A stretch of DNA of 64,000 bases from Hofstenia miamia (Eukaryota > Xenacoelomorpha > Acoela): assembly GCA_004352715.1 (NCBI GenBank), contig SCFE01000072.1, positions 1,089,530 to 1,153,529 of the forward strand, in the 5' to 3' direction. The notes under the pieces were generated by a model. It ran no database searches. It was given only the letters and a program-made list of their open reading frames with translations, and had not been told where the DNA came from. The number at the start of each line of letters is the position of its first letter. Position 1 is the first letter of the stretch. The translations under genes and the position numbers were made by a program. Of this stretch, positions 37,259-49,639 are shown in pieces.

Positions 37259-38912
37259 CTCTTTATGTTACAATCAGGTAATCGCTAATATATTGCTTAG
37301 AAAAACTAGAAAGGACATCCTAGTAATTATTGGAGAAATATTATTCCCTTTCAACTCTGTCCAAGCATGCTCAATTATAGAGAGGTCAGGAATTTGCGCA
37401 GGTCAGTTTAAGATAAGGGCTACCTGCTTTTCTTCGAAATATTTTTGGTGAATTATGATTTGTGACAATGTTGAAATTTTGATAAAATAAAATCATATCA
37501 TGGAGGATTACCAACAAATTTTAAAGCAAGATTGACACATAATTAGCTGGATACTGTAGTATCGGTACCCGTTTGTTGTATCGGCCAGTCCAAATGTTTT
37601 CGTTCTAGCATGTAAATTGTAAATATGTTGATATAAATTTGTATATATGCGAGAGCAATTTGTTGTAAATAGAACAGTGTCAGCACAGTCTGAGTGTTCG
37701 TTAGGCCACGGTTAGACCAGTGATTGGTTCAAAAGTGATCTATCACATTTTGATTGAATCACACGTCTAACCACCCGAGATAATTAGCGATGTGACGATC
37801 ACGAAGAAATCGTGCGCGTTCGATTTCCTTGTGATCGTTACATCGCTAATTATCTGGGGTGGTTAGACGTGCAATTCTTTCAAATGTGATAGATCACTTT
37901 TGAACCAATCACTAGTCTAACCGTGGCCTTAGTATCTGCCGTCAACAGTCGTCTCACTAAGAATATGTCTTCATATGTAATTAGATGTGCAAAGCACAAG
38001 GGGGAGATGTTACAATATATTATTCCGTCAACTTGGATGATCTTGTACATTCCGATTGCTGAAGACATCTCAATGCCATTATCCAATTACTGCCACATTT
38101 AAACACTGGAGTTGTGTATTTGCAGTAAACTCCCTTTCTAAAGGTCTGATCGCCTCCTAATGTACTTCAGGAGCCTAAAATGTAGATCGATTTTGCTCTC
38201 ATTCTTAATCCAATACTGAGTAGTATACGTTTTTGCTTAATGCAAACATCTGAGTAGATTTTTATCTTAGGTTTCGAAAATATTTGATTTTTTTATTACA
38301 ATTCAATAAATTCTACCAATATGTTGACATCACACTAGAATTCTTCTAACCATGCATTTGCGGAGGTGATTAACTGCGCACCATTCTCGCTTTAGCTTTC
38401 CGCATGTTTTTCAGGTATTCCTCTTCAATATATAAATAGTGCCTTATCGAGGACACCCTGTTTTCTGAAGCATCAATATTGTTCAATCTCTTAAATGCTG
38501 GTATAATACACCAAACAAGACTTCTTGTAACACTGGTAAGCTGAATAATGGATTCTAAGTATTTCTATTCTATTCAGGAAGGTATCAGGGCATTACCTTA
38601 AATGTAGTTAAAATGCAAGTGTTTGCAAAGGGTACGCAGAAAAATGGATTTTAATAACTCTTTAAAATTTTAAGTAAACATTATTTTAGAGTGCTGTCTC
38701 AATTTTGTCCAACCCTGAGGAAGTTCTGACTACATAAGAAAAAACATTAAGTCAAAATTATGTTGTATTCAAATTATTGTTTTCTAGAAGTACCAATAAT
38801 ACATTTTAATTATCTAACAACACTAACCGATTATTGCACACAACAAAATCACAAAATTATGTTACTTATTAAACTGGTAACTGTCACAATACCTTTGTCC
38901 AGCTCTGTACAG
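37259..38912 (-). pseudogene. Tc1-like transposon remnant, transposase on the minus strand, split by a MITE
   Basis: The right end (about 38881-38912) reads, on the minus strand, CTGTACAGAGCTGGACAAAG, a typical Tc1-type terminal repeat next to TA. A second TTGTCCAACC-type block is at ~38700. In order on the minus strand come a helix-turn-helix-like stretch (TSVTRSLVWCIIPAFKRL, ~38555-38470), VYCKYTTPVFKCGS (~38120), GIEMSSAIGMYKIIQVDGII (38086-38000, cf. 'VWG.....G...F..G'), then the inserted MITE, then PAQIPDLSIIEHAWTELKGN (~37390-37330), the third-acid block. Stops and frameshifts are frequent. The left terminal repeat was not found; the foldback element sits where it should be. Confidence 0.75.
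37704..37928. mobile_element. Harbinger-like MITE, 225 bp near-perfect palindrome
   Basis: The ends GGCCACGGTTAGACCAGTG and the complement of GGCCACGGTTAGACTAGTG extend inward so that almost the whole element is self-complementary (for example GATAATTAGCGATGT near the centre). It is flanked by TTA on both sides (37701-37703, 37929-37931), the 3 bp TWA target duplication of the PIF/Harbinger superfamily. It inserted into the Tc1 transposase remnant. Confidence 0.85.
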
Positions 38913-38963
38913 TAAATGCTTGTTTACTAATGTAGAATCAACATATATATCAATGCATATTTT

Positions 38964-39144
38964 CCCTAGTAACACGAACTTGTCCTTTGGACGTCCTTAA
39001 GTCAACATTTATAGCCGTCCAAAATACGTCAATATCTGTCCTCATACTGGACACAAAAACGACATGATTTGCGAATAAATAAAATATTATTTATGATTTT
39101 CCAAAACATAAGGACGTCCAAAAGACAACTTCGTGTTACTAGGG
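38964..39144. mobile_element. 181 bp MITE with CCCTAGTAACACGAA ends
   Basis: The left end CCCTAGTAACACGAACTTGT and the complement of the right end (CCCTAGTAACACGAAGTTGT) match over ~35 bp with three differences, continuing into TGGACGTCCTT. The superfamily is not clear; the flanking duplication is at most TT. Confidence 0.75.
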
Positions 39145-40009
39145 TTGTGGTAATTTTTTCATATACTTTTAGGAGTTTGGTACAGCAAATAGCACTTTTA
39201 TGAATTTGAACCATATTCTTGTTTTTCTTGTAAAATCTGTAACAGTGTGTTACATAATTTATTAATAAATAAATTTAAATCCAGCAATTAAAAAGTTTTA
39301 TGCAGTATGCAGTTCCACATATATTTGATAGAGACTTAAATATGAAAATGTCAAACGTTCCAAAAAATTTAGTGATTTGTTGAATTAATGCTAAAATTAT
39401 CTTCACAAAGTTAACCACTCATCAAAACTTACTTTTAATGAAAAAAGACTGCATATATTTGATGTTCATTGGTTATCAGAACAGAATCATTTGCTATTCC
39501 AATAAGATTTGTGTGTTTTACTGAAACAATAAACAACACTTCAAGATTGTACTGTATTTTCAAGGTAAATCAACTCGTTAAGATTATAAAAAGTTGTTTG
39601 ATTGTAATAATGGGTGGCATTTGTTGAAATACTACTCTAAGCAAAAGTTGAAGTCTGAGAATGTTACTTTTAACTGTTTCTTCAGTAAATAGATTACATT
39701 TCACAATTAGTCATTTGTTGACTTTGACGTTATTGTAAGACAGTAAAACTATATAATATAAGCACTACACAGTATTAAATGTTTACGTAATAAATGACTA
39801 AGCACTATTGCCAAATCGATTATCCCAAAACAATCAGTTACATTCTTCTAAGGAACTTTAATCAAAATATTTTTAAATACAAGAGAATTATGAAAAACTG
39901 TTTATCTTGAGTAAAATCAATATGGGATCATAACATATGTTAAGGTTTCCAGCACAATGAATTAAAGCGTAAGCAATATATAATTTAAATATCTTCTCTC
40001 TCTCTCTCC

Positions 40010-40052
<43 letters not shown>

Positions 40053-40990
40053 CACATATATATATATACTTAATTCAGATTTATTGATTTTTAAGTTTAG
40101 AATATATATAAAAATATTAGAGATAAGCAAGAAATTGATAATTTTTTCAGTGTTAATTTTCTCACGAAGTTTCTGAAGTCAAATTGTTTAGTAGGTTATA
40201 GTAGAGTAATCCAATTGTCTTTCCATATCAAAATGTAATAATAAATGTAACTCTAATCAAACAATATGTTACATAGCTATATTCTTCAATAAAATATAGT
40301 GCAGATGAAATATAATTTATAATACTGTAGGAAATTCTGTACAAATTCTAAAGTGGTGGACTCCAATTTTAAAAAATATTTGATATTATAAATACATGGT
40401 GAAAGCGTAAAAAAGAAGAACATGCAACCTGTTATTTGATGGGTATTAATTAACTGTAACACTTTTTTTGGCAAGAACCTTACTCCCTACAGCTTATAGA
40501 AACAACAATAATATATATGATGCATAAACAACGAATATATGGTACGAAATTATATCCATAGAAAATTGAAGCATTATCGGAAATAGACAAACAAGTGAAA
40601 TGTACCCATTACATGGATAACTGTATGTACGTTATATTTATTTCATGTAGATGTAGTTGTCAGTTATGCATCACTTAATTTTTTTAAATGACAATGCATT
40701 GTTTGCTTCAAAACTGAAAATTATTATTTTTCTAATAAATGTAGATATAAACTGCTTGCCAAACTAGGAATATATAAATTCCTTAACAATATAAATGGCA
40801 CAGGATAGTTTGGGTCAAACGATTGCCACGCACTTTCTAGATTTATGTTCGAATAAAATTGTTTGCAAAATTTGTAATTATAACTATACTAATTAGTCAA
40901 TTAATTTAAATAAATAATTTAATAATAACAAAAGAGTCTTCTAAATGAGCAAATTGGCCCACTTTGCACTTCTAGTGTTAAACCATCTTC

Positions 40991-41023
<33 letters not shown>

Positions 41024-42545
41024 NNNNNNNNNNNNNNNNNNNNNNNNNNNNNNNNNNNNNNNNNNNNNNNNNNNNNNNNNNNNNNNNNNNNNNNNNNNNN
41101 NNNNNNNNNNNNNNNNNNNNNNNNNNNNNNNNNNNNNNNNNNNNNNNNNNNNNNNNNNNNNNNNNNNNNNNNNNNNNNNNNNNNNNNNNNNNNNNNNNNN
41201 NNNNATATATATATATATATATATATATATATAACAATCGGCTCGGGTCCGGAATTATTTGGGACAGCGTGTCATCTATACAGAACACTTACAGATCTAA
41301 GGAGCATTTTAAGAAATGAAACATTTGAATCTTTGAAATTCTTTAAATATAAATTATTTTTTTACTACAAACTTTTCCTTGATTAGGCCAAAACGTGGAT
41401 CAGTGCTAAGCGGGCTGAGTCAGGTTGCGGGTCATGGTCAGACAGGCCCGATAGGGTTAAATTTCATTGCTAGACGGGTCAGAAAAATGTGACCATTCAC
41501 CACACTGCTTTGCAATATATTTAAACTATATTATTAAAGAAATTTATAACCCTTGAAAACATTTTTGCACCCTAATTTTTCTAGGCTAGCTACGGCAATA
41601 CTTTTATATGCTTAATGAAATCCATGAATCTCTGTGATATATTTTTTTTTACGTTCAAGTTTTTTAACAATTGAATTTTAAGTGCTATTGATGTTTATGC
41701 CATATAAATTTATCTGATCCATCACTAGCTTTTAAACTAAGTTGTTGAAAGCAAATAATAGGTCATCACTTTGTCAAAGTGATTGAATGAACTTTGCTAA
41801 CACACCTATTTTTGTAAATCTTTAAACTATTTCTGTCACTGACAATTACTACAATTAATTCCCAGTGATTTTATTGGTTTTTTTTTTATATTTTTACCAA
41901 ATTTAATTTCTCCCAACTAATAAACAAAAAAAACTAAACACCCCAAACCGTCATATAAGTTTATCAAAGTTTATCAATCGAATTTAACAATGTAGGCTAA
42001 GCTGTCTGAGCATCCCCGCGGGTAGCAACCTGCGGAACATAATTAACTGGTATAAAGTTTTATATCAAATTACCATGCATTGTTTTTGAATCAATTATAT
42101 TAGAGGAGTATAGAATGTTTTTTGATTTCCGTAAATAAGAAATTATTATCTAGTCACTAACGTGCGTTGAAGAATGTAAACTTCAAGGAAGCTTTCAAAA
42201 TCTACATAACCTACTATTTTATGAAATTTGAAGGAAGTATAGATAACTAAACAAATATATTATATATGTATATAACTGCATTTAAAAATATAAGTGGAAA
42301 CATTGTGAACACAGCGTTGCAGTATACATGTGAGTGATTTTCTTCGCTTATATTAATAAATATTTAATAGAAACTAATTCGAATAGTCTCCTGAAAGAAC
42401 ATGACAAGCTAGAATATTAAGCAATCTTGAGACATTTTCTCTTACATGTTGAACTTTAAGCTTGAATTATAGTACTTTGTTACTCGTAAAAATATCATTT
42501 TCACTCCATTAAGTTAAAATTGCAAACATTAGAATAATCCCAATT

Positions 42546-42579
<34 letters not shown>

Positions 42580-42619
42580 NATGCAAATATTTATAAAATA
42601 AGGTGGATTAAATTGTCAA

Positions 42620-42667
<48 letters not shown>

Positions 42668-44414
42668 TTGACAATTTAATCCACCTTATTTTATAAATAT
42701 TTGCATTCTTTTAATGGCATTGTCCAAAATTGGATCTCAAGAATTCTCTGCATAATACGAAATTTTGAGCGTAATTCCTTAATTAGGATGGTCTACCGCA
42801 ACATTAATTCAAAACGAAATACATACGTACATGGTTATATATGCAGGATTTCTTATTTCCAAATAATCAACTAAGGCGAAATATATTTTCAAATATCACA
42901 TATATGGTACCTTCATATACAAAATTTATTTTTTCGTCTATTTTTTTAATTTTATTCTTAGTTTTATATCTGATGTTAAATAAATTTTTATTTTTTGTGT
43001 ACTGTATAGTTTTAAAACAGATCTGCAATTTGCTGTAACTTAAATTTTACACATCAAATTTTAAAAAACTTATTACTCAATTAACCTTATTCTTTGCGGA
43101 TTTATTTAACTGCTAACTCAAAAACCGAAAAACAATACATAAAAATCTATTCTTTCAATCATGCTTCAAAAACCAACCCATTTTTGAGCTATATTGACTT
43201 TGGGCATGTTATAGAAATTTAACAGTCTTTTCTATTTGAAATTTACTTAATATCTTAACCTTAGTTATGGAAAGAATTAGAACGGTTTTTCAAGTACTAC
43301 CCGCGCAGAAATAAATTTTAACACAGTTGTTCATCACTGGAGATTTCGAAATTTATTAATTTGCTTGAAAACAATTTTTGAAATGTGTGTCAAAGCACTC
43401 TTGCAGCGATAACGCAACACTATGAGAAGCTAAATAGTCATCACTGCCTATGCGAAGGAATATGGTGAAACTCAATCTTTTAAATATTAAGAAGGACTTC
43501 AATACATCATGAATGATGTTATTATTATCATCATAATTGAGAAGCATAGGTAATTTCCACAATCTAAGGCATGCCCCTCGACTACTACTTTTTTGGTTAA
43601 GTCACTGTATTGAGTTACAGCTAAGCAACTTCAGCTAATGGGCAAGTCATTTATACCTAAAAAGCCGAATTGATTTTCTTTCTCTATTGTGTAATAAACT
43701 CAAGTAATAAGTAATCTTTCATATAAAAGCATTATTTGTTGGAAATTTTTTTGCCAGTTTTTAAAAATGTATAATAAAAATTTGTAAAAATTTTTGTATT
43801 TTTTTATTGTGGCAATGGTAATAAAAGATTTGAGTTGAATATTGCAAATCATAATAAAACTAATTGAAAAATTATAGCGGTGGTATGTTTTTAGAGTATA
43901 TTACTTTCTTTTGGCCTATTTTCAAATGCTTCTCATAGATAACTAAAAATGTTCTATTTTTTCTCTGCTATAGGAAAATTTATAGACAATTGCAGGAGTA
44001 ACTTTTTCAGATTAAACAAGACGCTAACAACTGCCTCTCAGAAAATATGTATTAGGCAAAGAAAAAGATATAAAGGTCACGCGATAGTTAGCATTTAGGA
44101 TGAAAAACAAAGATCGAAGCTATGTTGTTCTTCTTTATATATATTTTTTTTCTTCCGCTTTTTGCTATGGAAAATTCAAAAACCTTGCATTTGGCGGGAA
44201 ATGGTTCGAAATTTCTATGGCATTTAGCGGGAATCGCACTTTTCCCCCAAAAAACCTATTTTTTGGCCATTGCTTTCTCAGTATTCACTCGAACTTAAAT
44301 ATATTTACCATGGGGTAGGTAAATTAAAGAGACACTACCCTGCGAAATTTCAAAGATTTATGGTTGGAAACGTGGTTAAGATGAGTTTTTAAAAAACATT
44401 TAGCGGGAGATATA

Positions 44415-44445
<31 letters not shown>

Positions 44446-44595
44446 NNNNNNNNNNNNNNNNNNNNNNNNNNNNNNNNNNNNNNNNNNNNNNNNNNNNNNN
44501 NNNNNNNNNNNNNNNNNNNNNNNNNNNNNNNNNNNNNNNNNNNNNNNNNNNNNNNNNNNNNNNNNNNNNNNNNNNNNNNNNNNNNNNNNNNNNNN

Positions 44596-44632
<37 letters not shown>

Positions 44633-45833
44633 TTTTTATGTGTGCCTATGGTCTTAATTATAGTGATATTAATGCAATAATGGGGAGTAATGGTAACAAT
44701 TAGTAAAAAGTGGAATCTATGCCTGGTAACCGGACCATTAAATTCCGGTACCATGTAGAACCATTTAGTTTCTTGATTTTTAATAGAATTATTATTTCAA
44801 ATATGCCACTAATTGGTGATAAGATAGTGTACTAACCCTAAAGGACAATACCATTTATCATGTAGTATTTTATAGAGGAAATGTATTTTATGATGTAAAT
44901 GGTATATACTTGTAAAATTGATGTTATTTTTTGAAATCCCATTACAAAGTAGTTTTGAATTCATAGATAAAAGAAAAATGAATTTCTCAAAAAATTAATT
45001 ATGTCTCATTGATGAATCTACTAAGAAGCCACTAACATGACAAATTTTAATAAAAAAACATCAGTTTTGAATGAGTAGCAGCCATTTTATCAATGAAAAT
45101 TGAACTTCGGTACTGCTTGACAAGCCCTGAAATGAGATATTCATAATCTCATCTTTTTAGTACCTGGATCTAATTCTAATAAAGAGCAAGACATTTTTTT
45201 GGGACTATTATACCAGTTTTATGTAGCCCGTAGAGGACACCAAGCAATGGAACCATGGAATAGAATGGCAACGATATATGAGGCATAAGATTTGCCTTAA
45301 GTTGTTTGAGTAATATGTAAAAGTTGTTCTATTTTATCATTACAAATATCTCCTGGGATTTGGAATGTCGGGTTCGAGTATGCCTAAACCAAGAAAGTCA
45401 AAACCCTGTTTGAAGTGACAAGTAGCGATTTGTAAATAATTTTTTGTTGTTGCTAAAGTTAGACTATTTTGTGCGTATTATACTAGCAATTTTTTTGGTC
45501 GGGTTTCGGGTGGCGGGTCATTTATTTGATATATTTATAATTGATATTCAAAAAGTTTTTCATATTTAATGTGCGCGCATCTTTATTAGTATTTTGACAA
45601 TTCTTCAGATAGAACTGCCTTTTCATGTGTTAAATTTAGTCTAGCAGTTATGTCAATGTAAACACTCTGTATTAGTCCATTGCATGTCTACTTTATACAA
45701 AATAATGTAGCTCTGTACACATACATATGTTGGTTTTAAGCTCGTTAAGAAATGATAAATAAAGTTGTAAACCAATTTCAGAGAAAACTATCTAAGTTGC
45801 CAAAGTATTTGAATTTTGTTTAGATTACTAAAG
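39145..45833. other. 6.7 kb with no supportable gene; microsatellites and gaps
   Basis: Short frames only. A 181 N gap (41024-41204) and a 150 N gap (44446-44595) both lie inside TA microsatellites. A TA/CT-rich stretch is at 40000-40069. Near 41395-41470 and 45500-45530 there are GC-richer fragments (CGGGTC repeats) that may be decayed hAT sequence. A minus frame at 43356-43562 (68 codons) looks protein-like but I could not identify it. Confidence 0.5.
42581..42706. repeat. Perfect inverted repeat around a TA core
   Basis: ATGCAAATATTTATAAAATA at 42581 onward is mirrored by its complement ending at 42706, with arms of ~43 bp around a ~40 bp TA run. The left arm starts exactly after a single N (42580), so it could be a hairpin element or a mis-joined inverted contig end. 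Confidence 0.8.
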
Positions 45834-46013
45834 ATGCATTTAAAATCTCTTTACAAAATTGCATTTTTCTTCATTCTATGTTTCCTACTGATGGGCAACA
45901 ATTCTTGCTATATGACAAAAACTCCACAACTGAGACTGTGCGAGACTATGAAGGACAAAGCAAAGAAAAAACAGTGCATATCAAAGCATACTAAAATGCT
46001 ATTTTATAGGTGA
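45834..46013 (+). CDS. Candidate small secreted peptide, 59 aa
   Basis: The ATG lies just after a splice acceptor-like TTTTGTTTAG (AG at 45822-45823). The N-terminus is a strong signal-peptide candidate: MHLKSLYK, then the hydrophobic core IAFFFILCFLLM, then GNNSC. The predicted mature part (~34 residues) is strongly basic (KDKAKKK) with two or three cysteines. AATAAA follows 44 nt after the stop. The length is too short for domain assignment and I do not recognise a family. Chance cannot be excluded, but the acceptor, signal peptide and polyadenylation signal together favour a gene. Confidence 0.45.
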   Translation: MHLKSLYKIAFFFILCFLLMGNNSCYMTKTPQLRLCETMKDKAKKKQCISKHTKMLFYR

Positions 46014-46056
46014 TAGATTATATTTCTACATTGTATTTGTTTTTATTGTTTTTTAT

Positions 46057-46062
46057 AATAAA
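46057..46062 (+). promoter_or_regulatory. Polyadenylation signal AATAAA
   Basis: Located 44 nt after the stop codon of the 59-codon frame; it fits a short 3' UTR. Confidence 0.45.
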
Positions 46063-48085
46063 ATGATTTATTGTTAAGTACGTATACATAAATGTTAAGA
46101 AGTAACAAAGAATTTGATTCAATATTTTGATGACATGATGTAATTTTTCCAACAAATACATTTGCTGTGAATACTTTGAAAAATTTTGAACCATGGTGTG
46201 AATTCAATAAAATGTACTTGGTAACATATCATAGTAATTTATATAATATAAATTTATTTTATTGTGAATTTATGAATAGTTGTAAATTGCTTTATACTAT
46301 ATTCAGGTAACCCTTTCAAAATTATTCTGAATTATAGTTTACAGTATGCAAGATTGAAGAAATCTATGTTATAAGAAGTACTTCAATAATATATTGTATT
46401 ATACGGCCCTATCCATAAATAAATTGATTTTTAACAAAAAATTAATTCAATATTGAGTTAAGAACTTTGGAAATTTGGCCTTTAAAAAGCTATGAATCTA
46501 GAATGTATAACAATATTATGGCATGGAGCAAATTATGTGGGCGATATGCCTCAGCAAACTTCTCATTTCATTAAGCGTACAATTAGTTTATAAAGTTCTC
46601 GATGTTTGATAGTGTGTAGACACCGCATAGATTGTAAGTTTAATTATCAACAAAGCAAACATGATTTATCCATATTTTGTAAATAGGGTTCTAAAAAGTT
46701 ATTAAATATTTGTATTTTTAACATGTGATCACTTTATACCAAGTTATATTAATTGAAATATCCCATCATTTAAAAAAAAACATACAAAAGTTTGCATACC
46801 TTTCTCAATTTAAAAGCCATCAACATGCAAAGCAAAAATCTTGCTTACAAAATATGACATAATATTCAGGATTTTGTAATTGTTCATATTTAACAAATTC
46901 TATAACTGCAGGGTCAACTTTAGACAGCATTTGTAAACGATTGCTTGATGCACTTTTGATGTGTCTGAGGCTTTCTTTTAAGCTATAATGCTGAGTGAAT
47001 CTTTAATATGAAACAAATTTGAGTAGAAAATCTTGTATTTGCTTAAACTCATATTAAAAAAATTGTGAAGAGATAAAATTGTCAATTTGAGATGAGATGT
47101 TTTAACATCTTCTCTACAGTTCAGACTAAGTGAGATGTAAAGAGATAATTCGCAATTGGTTTAAAGTTTGCAAACATCTGTGTGCATAAGCTAAAAGCAT
47201 CATTAGTTATTGAACAGTTTGCTTGTTGTAACGATGGTTAAAACTGCACCTGAAAGAGATACATCAGTCTAAAATGAAAGCTGATTATGAAACCAATGCT
47301 AAGTTTTTGTTAGCCCAAGCTGGCCCTCTAGATAGAACTGAACGGAAATATGAAATAGAACGATAACGTCAGTAAACAAAGAAACTAATTGTTAAGTTCT
47401 AAGTATCTCTAAACTTAAGCATTTAGTCTGTATTTTTCTAATTTTAAGCTTTATTGTTATGGATTAAAGCATGTAGAAGTTTCTAACATGCTAATAAAAT
47501 TTCAGATTTGTATATTGGATATATTTTTCTGGACCATTCGATCCCATGGCAATTTATGCCATTCCCATAATATTGAATGAGAAATAAAAGTATTAAATTT
47601 ATGAAAGTTTAGACTCTACTAAAGAGGATTGCATGTGCAGGAGACATGTAAAACGACAAAATTTATTGAATATATTAATTTTACAATATCAAATATTGAC
47701 TACCAAATACAATTTCGTGCTGTCCCATCTCAACCCATTGCATTCCCATGGAAGTAACATTCTGCATGGACAAACCTGTAAAACGTATTGCTGCAATGTA
47801 TTGTATGTAATTTGATATTATAGCTGACCTGAGGGATTCTGGAGCAAACAGTCAGATGGCAAGGTTGCGAAGAGATTCCTAACAGCCCCTAAATGTAGAC
47901 AGGGTGTCCGAAAACTTGAGCTTCAACTTTGTTTAAATTTAACTGAGAAAGTAAACAAAATGAAAGGTGAGTAAGAAGGCAAATGTCCATTAATCAAGTG
48001 AAAGCATTCTATCTCAGAGATGATGTGTTTTGACAGGTTACATGTACAGCAACATCAGTTAAGCATATGAAATTTACAGAACTGA
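46063..48085. other. 2 kb with no supportable gene
   Basis: AT-rich sequence with only short unremarkable frames, including 60 codons at 47633 on plus. Confidence 0.5.
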
Positions 48086-48361
48086 GTACGAGGACGAGGC
48101 AGAACAAGGTTTACTGAGCTAAGATTAACGAAAGTTTCTCGTCTCAATTCCCATGGCAAAGGGCCAGTTGATGAACTAGGTGGTGGTTTGAAAATATTGG
48201 TGCATCAAGCAGTTCTAGGTCGAAAACCATTCGTGGTCAACACTGAACATTTTATTCATGCATGCAAACGTTCATTTGTAAAAGTGATTCTAGTAAAACC
48301 CTGTGAATTAATAGCAAATAAAAATTTCTTCATCAGCGTTGGCAAATTGTTCTCAATCTAA
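48086..48361 (+). pseudogene. 91-codon open fragment with an HGKGPVDELGG block
   Basis: The frame is open from just after a stop at 48083-48085 to TAA at 48359-48361 but has no early ATG. It contains NSHGKGPVDELGGGLKIL, then VHQAVLGRKPFVVNTEHF. I associate 'HGKG..DG.GG.LKR' with uncharacterised, transposon-linked proteins repeated in invertebrate genomes, but cannot name the family. It may be an exon or a transposon scrap. Confidence 0.4.
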
Positions 48362-49639
48362 AAGGCAAACTGCTCTTCTACTATGTGGTGCCCACAGGCT
48401 CACTGAGTAAGGAATGTTAAATAAGCAGTTTTCTAAAGCAAAAGATAAAAAATTGCCCTTCCNGTGTCTATGTATTATACTAAAATTGTGTCGCACATTT
48501 AGATAGAACTATACTATTTTCTCCAAAAAGTACTATTTTAGTTCTTATTCTTATAAAATTTTTTGCTTAGAGATATGACCAATATCATGTAAAAATCTCA
48601 TTGCTAAAACTCAGAAATTTCACAGAAGTTTTACAATGTCAAAAACAAAGTTGAAAACCCAAATGCAGAAAACACACTTCATAGCTCCTACAATTTGTTA
48701 AAATATCTATTAGTTTATTCTAAATTAATACCTACTTGATTGGTTTTTATATCTTCTGCATGTAAAACAAACATTGGAATAAACAAATTTGGATAATGTT
48801 TAGAACTTATTATTAAAACAAAAAGTTGTAAGAATATGAACTACTTAGAATATTGCGACAGTTATTGGTAATGAGCAGCTGGTCGCCTATCCAAGCATCT
48901 ATCGCCAGTATTAAAATTTATCTTCATGCAGCACACAAAGCAACTGATTCGTAATCAGTGTGCCAATTTTTTCAAAGTTTGTGCAGAAATGTTGAAAATT
49001 TAACTTAGAGTAACATAATTTGGAAATTAATAATTGTACGCAGGCAACTACTGAAGGAATATTACAATGGCTATAAAGCTAAACGTAAGCTTATTGTAAT
49101 ATGATAAATTATCCAATGTCTACACTTGTTAATGTTGTTTTATAAAACGTTGCAAAAGGTACTTGAATCGGATTCAGGTTGAACTTAATTTTAGCAGATT
49201 TTAAAATTTTGTTGATCAAGTTACAGCATGACACCTTATTAAATCGTTGCCTATAAGAAATTAATCTTCGTTGATACTTATCGAAATTCGAATTTCAATA
49301 GAGAAGAAAAAATATTATTTAAGTAGCATACAGCACAGATTTAGCAGTTCGTCATGTTAGGAATAATTAATCTTATCAATTCTATTTCAACTGAATGTGC
49401 TATCTTCGAAGTCTTAGCCAATTTAGTTCTTCTATTAATCTTCTTCAATTAGAAGAAGATTTTGGCTGTACCTTCTAAATTTTTTACATAATTCTTATCG
49501 AATTCATTAAATGTGGTTTTTATGATGTTTAAGGCTTCTTCCATTTTAATTTATTTAAAATATTCATATTCTTTAAGCCTATGTTACTACTAATAATATT
49601 GTGGTTGGTTAAAAGAAGACATATAGTAACTTCAAAGTA

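Noticed and set aside
37940-38030. AAGGGGGAGATGTTA resembling a polypurine tract and Copia LTR start
   Set aside because: The surrounding minus-strand frames match a Tc1-type transposase in order, and no matching LTR was found, so the resemblance is chance.
43356-43562. 68-codon minus frame with LWKLPMLL and LSLQECFDTHFK
   Set aside because: It looks protein-like but no family, splice site or regulatory context could be matched.
44100-44318. 72-codon plus frame with a signal-peptide-like start
   Set aside because: Its body is made of repeated GGCGGGAAA/AGCGGGAA segments that look like non-coding repeat, with no splice or polyadenylation context.
48935-48965. Anticodon-arm-like hairpin ACTGA-TTCGTAA-TCAGT (would be Thr-CGT)
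   Set aside because: No D arm, T arm, acceptor stem or box B is present around it.
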